Below are positions 16,197 to 22,688 of a DNA stretch of 24,751 nt, piece by piece; positions within the stretch are counted from its first letter, which is position 1; every line of letters begins with the position of its first letter. Position numbers and translations under genes: made by a program. The stretch is from Thiobacillus denitrificans (GTDB taxonomy: Bacteria > Pseudomonadota > Gammaproteobacteria > Burkholderiales > Thiobacillaceae), in assembly GCA_002424845.1 (NCBI GenBank), contig DILD01000065.1, forward strand, positions 4,048-28,798. The letters run 5' to 3'. Under the pieces are notes generated by a model that was not told the DNA's origin, made no database searches, and was given only the letters and a program-made list of their open reading frames with translations.

Positions 16197-17027
16197 TCAG
16201 TTGCCTTTTGACCCATATAAATAATAACGAAACCATGGACGAGAATCTTCGCGTGCTGTGCGCAAATCAAAACCGGAGGACTGAAGAATTTTCTTTGCCC
16301 CAGCGTATGTTCTTAAAACAGAATTACCACCTCTGTCAGCGATAAAATCGTGGCAAGATACCGCAATATGTGGAATGCGCTGCAAACACTGCTCCATGCC
16401 ACGCAAGGCGGCCAATTCAGCACCTTCAATATTAATTTTAACTAAATTTGGGGTTGCTACTGCCAGCTCACGCAAAATGTTATCCAGTCGACGTGCCCCC
16501 ACCTTCATTACAAGGTTACCTGTCACCATGCTGCTAGTTTGATAGTTTTCACCGTCAGACATACCCACTTCACCCTCCTGATCGGAAACTGCCAGATTTA
16601 CTGCAATTATGTTTTTCAGGCCATTCAAGGCAATAGTTTTCTCAAGGCAACGAAATGTACGGGGATGCGCCTCGATTGCTATGACACAACCTTCCGGCCC
16701 AACAAGCTTTGAAAAAACAACGGCCTCGTCACCTATGCCCGCGCCAATGTCAACTACAATATCACCTTCTTTCAATCTGTAATCATAGCACCATTGGTCC
16801 ATAACCGATTCCTCAACCGCCGCGAAAGAAAGCGCATGCAACTCGGTTGACACAAACGTCACTTCACTACGGCAATTGCGCCAATCCCCATCCCGATCAA
16901 TATAAATATGCACTAAAGACCGATACTTAAAACTTTGTTGAGCACTTGCCAGCAAAGCAACAATCTGCCTTAACAGTGGTTTCTGCCGACACGCTTTAAC
17001 ATATTCAACAAATCCAACAAACGGCAC
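16197..17027 (-). CDS. FkbM-family SAM-dependent methyltransferase
   Basis: This is a protein of about 276 residues with the FkbM pattern: SAM-binding motif I GDIVVDIGAGIGDEAVVF, then VIAIEAHPRTFRCLEKTIALNG, NIIAVNLAVSDQEGEV, RRLDNIL and LVKINIEGAELAALRGM, which ends the core fold. FkbM enzymes O-methylate natural products, and in glycan loci they are thought to methylate sugars. The open frame starts at a TTG (17033), but AAGGGG lies 6 nt before a GTG at 17027, making that the better start. The gene lies in the most AT-rich part of the window, and a 57-nt AT-rich spacer separates it from the upstream GT2. The target sugar is unknown. Confidence 0.87.
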   Translation of the reverse strand: MPFVGFVEYVKACRQKPLLRQIVALLASAQQSFKYRSLVHIYIDRDGDWRNCRSEVTFVSTELHALSFAAVEESVMDQWCYDYRLKEGDIVVDIGAGIGDEAVVFSKLVGPEGCVIAIEAHPRTFRCLEKTIALNGLKNIIAVNLAVSDQEGEVGMSDGENYQTSSMVTGNLVMKVGARRLDNILRELAVATPNLVKINIEGAELAALRGMEQCLQRIPHIAVSCHDFIADRGGNSVLRTYAGAKKILQSSGFDLRTAREDSRPWFRYYLYGSKGN

Positions 17028-17033
17028 GGCCAA

Positions 17034-17039
17034 CCCCTT
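17034..17039 (-). promoter_or_regulatory. Shine-Dalgarno site deciding the FkbM gene start
   Basis: AAGGGG on the minus strand ends 6 nt before the GTG at 17027 but abuts the TTG at 17033. The spacing therefore favours the GTG as the start of the FkbM methyltransferase. Confidence 0.5.
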
Positions 17040-17084
17040 ATATTTATTTCAACTATTTAGACCAAAATAAGGTCAACAAATAAC

Positions 17085-18095
17085 CTAATTCGTGTATTTA
17101 TTTTTTTGAAAATAAATATCAAATAAGATGATAAATCTAATTTTCAAGTATAATTTAAAAAGCTTCCCAACACGTGCGCCCTGTCGTAACCATTTCAATG
17201 TGCGCATCTCAATACCCAGGCCTCTAGCTTGTGTCAACTCGATCCATGCTTTCTGATCGGCAACTGTTGCGCTACACTCTAGCCGTAAAGTCACATCATT
17301 CGGCGAAATAAACATTAAATCAGCGAGCCGTTGAATTGCATCAGGTAGTGTTCTTGCTGACAAGTCTGGCATGTGTCGTTGCAAATAGTCGCGCCCGGAT
17401 ACCACCCGTGTTCTCGATATCCCTCCCTCTATGCGATATCGAACCAATTTCTCATCCACCAGCGAAACAATTCCACCGAGTAGCACGGCACGAAAAGGTA
17501 AAACCCGATCCTCATGGCGAACCGATGAGTCTATAGGTGGGAATTTCCTGAAAACATCGATGGTTACCGCCGAAGTGGCCCCCAATACGCCTAAGCCATG
17601 GCGCGCCATGGCTTGTATATCGAACGTGCCACGAAACACTGCCTCACCATGCAAGTTAATTGAATTAGACGCAACATCAATTGCATCAAAATCAGAATGA
17701 AGTACAGCTGTAGGTCGTCCAAGCGCAAGCCAGTGATCTACTAGCCGAACTGTCCGACTTGGTAAGGAAAAATCATCCCCTGCAGCCAAAACAATCAATG
17801 CACCCGATGCAACTTGCCCCACCGTATTAACATGATCACCAATGTTCAAATTGTTGGGGTTGCGATTGAGAACGATCTTATGAGGGCCATCATAGGTTGC
17901 AGCCATCTCGCGCATGATCTCGTATGTTCGATCAGTTGAACCATCATCCGACAGAATAATTTCCAAAGGAGAGTAAGTCTGAGCCAAAGCTCCTTTTACT
18001 GCCTCACGGATATACTTTTCCTGGTTATATGAAAACAGCGCAAAGGTAACCAAGGGCCGTCCTGATAAACCACTAGGCACGGTAGTTTTATTCAT
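17085..18095 (-). CDS. Family 2 glycosyltransferase
   Basis: This is a 336-residue GT-A glycosyltransferase. The core starts LVTFALFSYNQEKYIREAV (15-33), with nucleotide-binding EIILSDDGSTDRTYEI near 45, and GALIVLAAGDDFSLPSR (98-114) giving a GDD in place of the usual DxD. HEDRVLPFRAVLLGG near 194 supplies the acceptor-side acidic residues. The C-terminus is basic and hydrophobic (KLYLKIRFIILFDIYF), consistent with membrane attachment. The ATG lies 6 nt after the stop of the truncated Wzx gene. The 3' end is extremely AT-rich (7 G or C in 17101-17160), unlike the GT4 genes. Donor sugar is unknown. Confidence 0.86.
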   Translation of the reverse strand: MNKTTVPSGLSGRPLVTFALFSYNQEKYIREAVKGALAQTYSPLEIILSDDGSTDRTYEIMREMAATYDGPHKIVLNRNPNNLNIGDHVNTVGQVASGALIVLAAGDDFSLPSRTVRLVDHWLALGRPTAVLHSDFDAIDVASNSINLHGEAVFRGTFDIQAMARHGLGVLGATSAVTIDVFRKFPPIDSSVRHEDRVLPFRAVLLGGIVSLVDEKLVRYRIEGGISRTRVVSGRDYLQRHMPDLSARTLPDAIQRLADLMFISPNDVTLRLECSATVADQKAWIELTQARGLGIEMRTLKWLRQGARVGKLFKLYLKIRFIILFDIYFQKNKYTN

Positions 18096-18101
18096 GCCTG
18101 A

Positions 18102-18881
18102 TTACTCATGCTTTAGCCCAATTTTCAATGAAACCCGTTGCGCCATTGCAGCGATACGCCCCCCAACCCCACCTAAATTACTCATATACACTAGCCGCCA
18201 AAATGTACAATACGTAAATGCCAGTGTTAGTACTACAGCCATGATCGTACCCCACCTATACAGGGTGCTGGCCACCGCAGTCGCGGCGCAAAGCGTAAAA
18301 ATAATGACGATTAATTTCACGACAGTGCCGGTCCACTGAAAACCGATCCTGCGTTTGGCAAGCCAATAAAGTAGGGTATTGAATAACGCGCCATACACGC
18401 TCAGCCGCGCCATGTCGCCGATGCGGCGCATGCCTTGCATCAATGCACCTTGCGAAGCGCTGGCGACCGACAAGGCCACGCCCAGAGCCAACCAGCCAAC
18501 GATGGCGGCATGCTCGGCACCGCCCAGGACGCGGATCGCCAGCACTTCGCGCAAGGACCAAACGACCAATGCGCCGGCACTGACTAGCAGCAACGCGCCC
18601 CAGAACATTGCGCGGCGGACCACGGCCAGCGCGCGCTCATCCTCCTGGCTGGAAGCTTCGGCGATCTGGCGCGTGCATCCGGTGCCTATGCCCATGCTGG
18701 CAACGGCTGCGGCCGTCGCCAGCATGCCTGTGTAAAGACTGATCAGTCCAATTCCGGTCGGTCCCAACAAAACCGCGAGGATTTTTGTCCGCACCAAACC
18801 GCTCACAATACTGATGACCGATGCTCCGCCAATGATCGAAGTGGATCGGAGAATCTGGCGATGACTGTTAGAACCACTCAT
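18102..18881 (-). CDS. wzx: Wzx-type repeat-unit flippase, internally deleted
   Basis: The N-terminal 165 or so residues match Wzx/MATE-like polysaccharide translocases: RSTSIIGGASVISIVSGLVRT, then LGPTGIGLISLYTGM, MGIGTGCTRQIAEA, and GALMQGMRRIGDMARLSVYGAL. The rest (about 170-259, from LYWLAKRRIGFQW) looks like the C-terminal end of such a protein, with two more membrane segments. At 259 residues it is far shorter than the usual 400-480, and the middle transmembrane bundle is missing without a frameshift. Base composition changes at the join: 38/60 G+C at 18421-18480 against 25/60 at 18181-18240. The start overlaps the preceding GT2 stop by 4 nt. It is probably non-functional as a flippase, or needs a partner. 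Confidence 0.8.
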   Translation of the reverse strand: MSGSNSHRQILRSTSIIGGASVISIVSGLVRTKILAVLLGPTGIGLISLYTGMLATAAAVASMGIGTGCTRQIAEASSQEDERALAVVRRAMFWGALLLVSAGALVVWSLREVLAIRVLGGAEHAAIVGWLALGVALSVASASQGALMQGMRRIGDMARLSVYGALFNTLLYWLAKRRIGFQWTGTVVKLIVIIFTLCAATAVASTLYRWGTIMAVVLTLAFTYCTFWRLVYMSNLGGVGGRIAAMAQRVSLKIGLKHE

Positions 18882-19849
18882 ACGTGGCCCACACCATGTG
18901 CTTCATTACGGCGCTTGCGTACCACCAAAATGACCCCGGACAGAAACAGCAAGGCGATGAAATGTTTTGGCGACTGCCAAAGCCAAGACCACAGCCCAGG
19001 AAAGCGGGCTATCTTAGGGAGAAACTCCCGAAGCGCGCTCAGTGTTTCGGCCTTACCAATCTGGTTTCTGTTTTTCCAGTAGAACCAAGCTTCGGCAATA
19101 CCGCCACGCACCATCGTCCGAATTGGCGCCTCGGGGTAATGATGTGCAAAGTTCAACAACCACAAGCAAGAGTCTAAAGAACTTAGTCTGCGGACAGAAA
19201 GAACCCGGGTCGTTGATGCGGCATGCGATCGGTAAAGATATTTTTTCTGGCAACCGACAATCATGGTTGCATGACTGAAAACTAGTCGGGTAAGCAATTC
19301 ATCAGCATTAAAAGCTGTTTCTGCTAACTCTCGATATGCCTTTTTGTATAAGGATTTAAGTGACATACCGGCCGCGTGCATACGCCAACCCCCAAGGGTT
19401 AAAATAGCAGCTTCTCTCCCAGTCTTAGGCAAGCTATTAGGATTCGCAGCGTGTCGCCACTTATTCTCGGCATCGAAGGACCATAAATCCCAAATGCAAA
19501 CATCTGCCGCAGACGACATCATGACGGCATAGGCATCTGCCAAAGCATCTGTTTCAAGAAGATCATCCGCATCAACAAGCGCGATCAAATCTTGCGATGC
19601 AGCATAGACACCCAATTTTCTTGCTTCTGCCGCGCCGCCATTCACTTCACGCTGGAGAACCTTAATATTCGGGTATTGCGACTTTAACTTAAACGCCAGA
19701 TCAAGAGAATCATCCGTTGAGCAGTCGTCGATGATCAATATTTCGGCCGGCCGTTGACCGGAATTAATCGATTCGATGCACTCTTTCAAATAACGCCTGG
19801 AGTTGTAATTGGGGACGATGACAGAGACAGGGATAGTTTTATCGTTCAT
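18878..19849 (-). CDS. Family 2 glycosyltransferase
   Basis: This is a 323-residue GT-A glycosyltransferase. It has the standard N-terminus VSVIVPNYNSRRYLKECIES (8-27), EILIIDDCSTDDS near 36, NGGAAEARKLGVYAA near 70, and the DxD metal site LIALVDADDLLE (88-99). The acceptor half is less typical. A hydrophobic segment near the C-terminus (HFIALLFLSGVILVVRKRR) probably anchors it to the inner membrane. Its ATG shares one base with the stop of the acetyltransferase upstream (TAATG), and its stop overlaps the Wzx start, so these genes form a tightly coupled run. The sugar transferred cannot be predicted. Confidence 0.88.
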   Translation of the reverse strand: MNDKTIPVSVIVPNYNSRRYLKECIESINSGQRPAEILIIDDCSTDDSLDLAFKLKSQYPNIKVLQREVNGGAAEARKLGVYAASQDLIALVDADDLLETDALADAYAVMMSSAADVCIWDLWSFDAENKWRHAANPNSLPKTGREAAILTLGGWRMHAAGMSLKSLYKKAYRELAETAFNADELLTRLVFSHATMIVGCQKKYLYRSHAASTTRVLSVRRLSSLDSCLWLLNFAHHYPEAPIRTMVRGGIAEAWFYWKNRNQIGKAETLSALREFLPKIARFPGLWSWLWQSPKHFIALLFLSGVILVVRKRRNEAHGVGHV

Positions 19850-20427
19850 TACTCAATCGCTTTGATTACTTTCGCGGGGTTGCCACCCGCAATCACATTC
19901 GGCGGAATCGCGCCGGCCACAATCGCACCATTGGCGATCACTGATCCGTTGCCGATGACCACACCCTTCATGATTTTTACGTTTGAGCCGATGAATACAT
20001 CATCACCAATGACCACCGGTTTGGTATTTTCAGGCTGTGATCTGGTTCTTTCGGACACTTTGATTCCATGAAAATCGGAATCGAAAATTTCCACATTTGT
20101 CCCGATAAAACATCTTTTGCCGATAGTGATAGTCGTATGTTCAGCAATAGCCACGAAGTTATTATTTATCTTGGTATCTGCGCCAAACTTTATCGATGCA
20201 GTCTTGCCTCTGGCTTCAAGATGAATATAACCACTGAAGAAGAACGGCGACGGAAAATAACCAAGCACCACATTCTTTTCGAATTCGATTACCCCGTTTC
20301 CCAGAATGAGAATCGGTTGAAGTTTCTGAACACGCCCCGTGTAATGCCCGGTTGATAACGCCGCATAAAATACCGAGCGCATCGACTGCACCAATCGCGC
20401 AACACGATTCGTTATTCGGCCCATCAT
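19849..20427 (-). CDS. Hexapeptide-repeat (LbH) acetyltransferase
   Basis: The supported protein is 191-192 residues, starting at ATG 20427 or 20424 (TAATGATG, one base shared with the aminotransferase stop). The frame stays open about 90 codons further, but that part is antisense-like and overlaps the aminotransferase, so I reject it. Hexapeptide repeats run through the C-terminal two thirds: ITIGKRCFIGTNVEIFDSDFHGI (His likely catalytic), VVIGDDVFIGSNVKIMKGV, VVIGNGSVIANGAIVAGAI and VIAGGNPAKVIK. This is the VatD/Maa-like layout with acetyl-CoA as donor. The protein is presumed to acetylate a sugar. It follows the aminotransferase, but the fused enzyme two genes upstream already has an acetyltransferase domain for the amino sugar. 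Confidence 0.85.
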   Translation of the reverse strand: MMGRITNRVARLVQSMRSVFYAALSTGHYTGRVQKLQPILILGNGVIEFEKNVVLGYFPSPFFFSGYIHLEARGKTASIKFGADTKINNNFVAIAEHTTITIGKRCFIGTNVEIFDSDFHGIKVSERTRSQPENTKPVVIGDDVFIGSNVKIMKGVVIGNGSVIANGAIVAGAIPPNVIAGGNPAKVIKAIE

Positions 20428-21521
20428 TACGCAATCTGCTGAAATTGTTCGATTATCAGCCCAACATCCTTGGCCGGCAGGTGCGGCCCGATGGGCAAAC
20501 TCAAGGCCTCTTGATGGACCGCTTCCGCAATCGAAAAATCGCCTTGCCGGTAACCCAATTCGGCATACGCCGGTTGCAAATGCGGCGGGATCGGATAGTG
20601 AATCATCGTCCCGATGCCTTGCAGCAGCAAACTCGTCTGCAGCGCATCGCGTTGCTGGCTGCGCACCACAAACAGATGCCACACCGGATCGGCCCATTGC
20701 GGCACATGCGGCAAAATGAGATTGCTATTACCTAGCGCCTTCAGATACTCAGCGGCGATCCGTGTGCGCCGCGCATTCCATTCATCCAAGTATTTCACCT
20801 TGACGCGCAGCACGGCAGCCTGTATGGGGTCGAGGCGGCTGTTGAAGCCTTGTTCCTCATTGACGTACTTTACCCGCGAACCGTAGTTGCGCAGCACACG
20901 GATGCGGTCGGCAATTTCCGGGTTGCTGGTGGTGACGGCGCCGCCGTCACCCAGCGCGCCCAGGTTTTTACCGGGATAGAAGCTCCACGCCACCGCGTCG
21001 CCGTGTGCGCCGATGCGTTTGCCCTTGTAGCGCGCGCCATGCGCCTGCGCGCCGTCTTCCAGCACTTTCAGGCCATGCTTGCGGGCAACAGCCAGAATTG
21101 GGGCCAGGTCGGCAGGCTGGCCATACAGGTGCACCGGGAGGATGACCTTGGTGCGCGGGGTGATGGCCGCTTCGATCCGGGCCGGGTCGATGTTAAAGGT
21201 GCGTTCGTCCGGTTCCACCGGAACCGGTGTGGCGCCGCATTGACTGACGGCCAGCCAGGTGGCGATGTAGGTGTTGGACGGAACGATGACCTCGTCGCCG
21301 GGGCCTACATCCATGGCCAGTAGAGCCAGATGCAGTGCATCTAGCCCATTCCCCACACCGACACAGTATGTGGCTTCGCAATAGGCAGCAAAATCACTTT
21401 CAAAAGCCTCGACCTCGGGGCCGAGGATGTACCAACCGCTCTCGATCACGCGAGCGATCGCGGCGTTAATTTCCTCCCGAAGCTCGACGTGCGGGGCTTT
21501 CAGATCGAGAAACGGGATCAC
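20427..21521 (-). CDS. DegT/DnrJ/EryC1/StrS aminotransferase (FdtB/QdtB-like)
   Basis: The 364-residue PLP-dependent sugar aminotransferase starts MIPFLDLKAPHVELREEI. It has VGVGNGLDALHLAL near 54, VIVPSNTYIATWLAV near 78, VLEDGAQAHGARYKGKRIG near 153 (Asp156 to the pyridine ring) and AWSFYPGKNLGALGDGGAV at 178-196, with Lys185 forming the Schiff base. The SFYPGKNLGAxGDGGA form is typical of FdtB/QdtB, which convert a 3-keto-6-deoxy dTDP-sugar to the 3-amino sugar using glutamate. Its ATG overlaps the stop of the fused ketoisomerase/acyltransferase gene by 4 nt, so the whole branch from dTDP-4-keto-6-deoxyglucose is coded together. Whether the product is Fuc3N or Qui3N depends on the ketoisomerase. 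Confidence 0.91.
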   Translation of the reverse strand: MIPFLDLKAPHVELREEINAAIARVIESGWYILGPEVEAFESDFAAYCEATYCVGVGNGLDALHLALLAMDVGPGDEVIVPSNTYIATWLAVSQCGATPVPVEPDERTFNIDPARIEAAITPRTKVILPVHLYGQPADLAPILAVARKHGLKVLEDGAQAHGARYKGKRIGAHGDAVAWSFYPGKNLGALGDGGAVTTSNPEIADRIRVLRNYGSRVKYVNEEQGFNSRLDPIQAAVLRVKVKYLDEWNARRTRIAAEYLKALGNSNLILPHVPQWADPVWHLFVVRSQQRDALQTSLLLQGIGTMIHYPIPPHLQPAYAELGYRQGDFSIAEAVHQEALSLPIGPHLPAKDVGLIIEQFQQIA

Positions 21522-22450
21522 TGTGCAGCTCCGGCAATAGTAAGAAACTCACCGTAATCACGAATGTAGTCTGCTGCATCGTAATAGTGCGAGGCGAATA
21601 CCAGGAGCACAGCGTCAGGAGAATACTTGTACTGGATACCCCAAATCATGGGGGGCAGATGCAGTCCAAGGTCAGGGCCATTTAGCAGAAACTCTTCACG
21701 GTTTCGACCGTCGTCGGCAACCACGGAGACCGAGCCTCGCACGCAGATTAGAAACTGGTGGCATTCCTTATGGGCGTGTTCGCCGCGAGTCTCGACACTC
21801 GGTACATCAAACACCATGAAATAGCGTCTCGCTGCGAAGGGAATGACCCGCTCGAACTCGCCCACCGTGAGGCTGCCACGTATATCGATGATTCGCGGCA
21901 GTTTGTGCAGATGGACACCAGCCACTTTTGAATCCTTTTTGTCGGACTTGGCTGTATCGATCTGGTCTTCTATTTCACGGTTGTGAGTGTCAACGTAGCC
22001 AACAATCCGCGCTGGATTGCCGACGACGATGGCGTTAGCAGGTACGGAACGCGTCACCACCGCGCCGGCACCAATCATCGCGTTCTGACCGATTCTCAGG
22101 CCGGGGAGGATTGTAGATCCCGCGCCAAGGGAAGCACCCCGGCCAATATGGGTGGTAAGCGAGGTAGAAAGGTGCCGTTTGCTGCGGGGAAACTTGTCGT
22201 TGGTGAACGTGACGTTGGGGCCGATGAAGACATCGTCCTCGACCCGAACACCATCCCACAGTTGGACACCGTTCTTGATCGTGACGCGGTCGCCCACTAC
22301 CACATCGTTTTCGATGAAGACTTGGGCGCAGATGTTGCAGTCACGGCCAATCCGCGCCTCAGGAAGCACGACGACGTATTGCCAGATGTTGGTTCCCTCC
22401 CCGATGTGGGGGGACTGGGCGTCTGCGCTTGGGTGGATCTTCGGGTTCAT
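21518..22450 (-). CDS. Bifunctional sugar N-acyltransferase / dTDP-sugar 3,4-ketoisomerase (WxcM/FdtD-like)
   Basis: Residues 1-155 of this 310-residue protein are a left-handed beta-helix acyltransferase of the FdtC/WlbB type: IGEGTNIWQYVVVLPEARIG, GVQLWDGVRVEDDVFIGPNV, FTNDKFPRSK and VVGNPARIVGYV. A charged linker (about 156-177) leads to a cupin domain (179-305) of the FdtA/QdtA type, with IIDIRGSLTVGEFE, RGEHAHKECHQFLICVRGSV (His225/His227 catalytic pair) and HYYDAADYIRDY. Such fusions are known as WxcM and FdtD: the cupin isomerises dTDP-4-keto-6-deoxyglucose to the 3-keto form, and the LbH half acylates the amino sugar. The gene is first after a 238-nt gap, so it may have its own promoter. 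Confidence 0.92.
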   Translation of the reverse strand: MNPKIHPSADAQSPHIGEGTNIWQYVVVLPEARIGRDCNICAQVFIENDVVVGDRVTIKNGVQLWDGVRVEDDVFIGPNVTFTNDKFPRSKRHLSTSLTTHIGRGASLGAGSTILPGLRIGQNAMIGAGAVVTRSVPANAIVVGNPARIVGYVDTHNREIEDQIDTAKSDKKDSKVAGVHLHKLPRIIDIRGSLTVGEFERVIPFAARRYFMVFDVPSVETRGEHAHKECHQFLICVRGSVSVVADDGRNREEFLLNGPDLGLHLPPMIWGIQYKYSPDAVLLVFASHYYDAADYIRDYGEFLTIAGAAQ

Positions 22451-22688
22451 AAACTTATTACCTATCTCAATGGGCGCCGGGCTTCTACGTTAGCGTGTTT
22501 CGACGCTTAGAGGCGGTCACGAACCGGCACTGGCCAAGGCCGGGAATGCCCTGCAAAAGCCTGAGAATTTGTAGACGCCGGTTTCGGGGTGAGAGATTTG
22601 CGATTCATTTCATTTATATCTAGCGGGAATTCCACATATAAGGCAAGTCGAACACCAAGTGCCGGGAATGTAGAACCGTTCCTTTCGT
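22451..22688. other. 238-nt gap with short repeats, possible promoter region
   Basis: This is the widest non-repeat gap between genes in the window. The 10-mer gccgggaatg occurs twice (22539-22548, 22661-22670). A near-perfect inverted repeat pairs ccggcactgg (22524-22533) with ccaagtgccgg (22655-22665). No ORF or T-run terminator was found. Confidence 0.4.
22617..22646 (-). promoter_or_regulatory. Weak sigma-70-like promoter candidate for the amino-sugar genes
   Basis: On the minus strand TTGCCT (22646-22641) is followed after 18 nt by TAGATA (22622-22617), upstream of the bifunctional enzyme gene. The -35 is a fair match and the -10 is poor. Position, in the largest plain gap of the block, is the main support. 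Confidence 0.2.

Noticed and set aside
20428..20697. 90-codon N-terminal extension of the hexapeptide acetyltransferase
   Set aside because: It overlaps the aminotransferase C-terminal coding region and has no family similarity. The TAATGATG junction gives a natural start.
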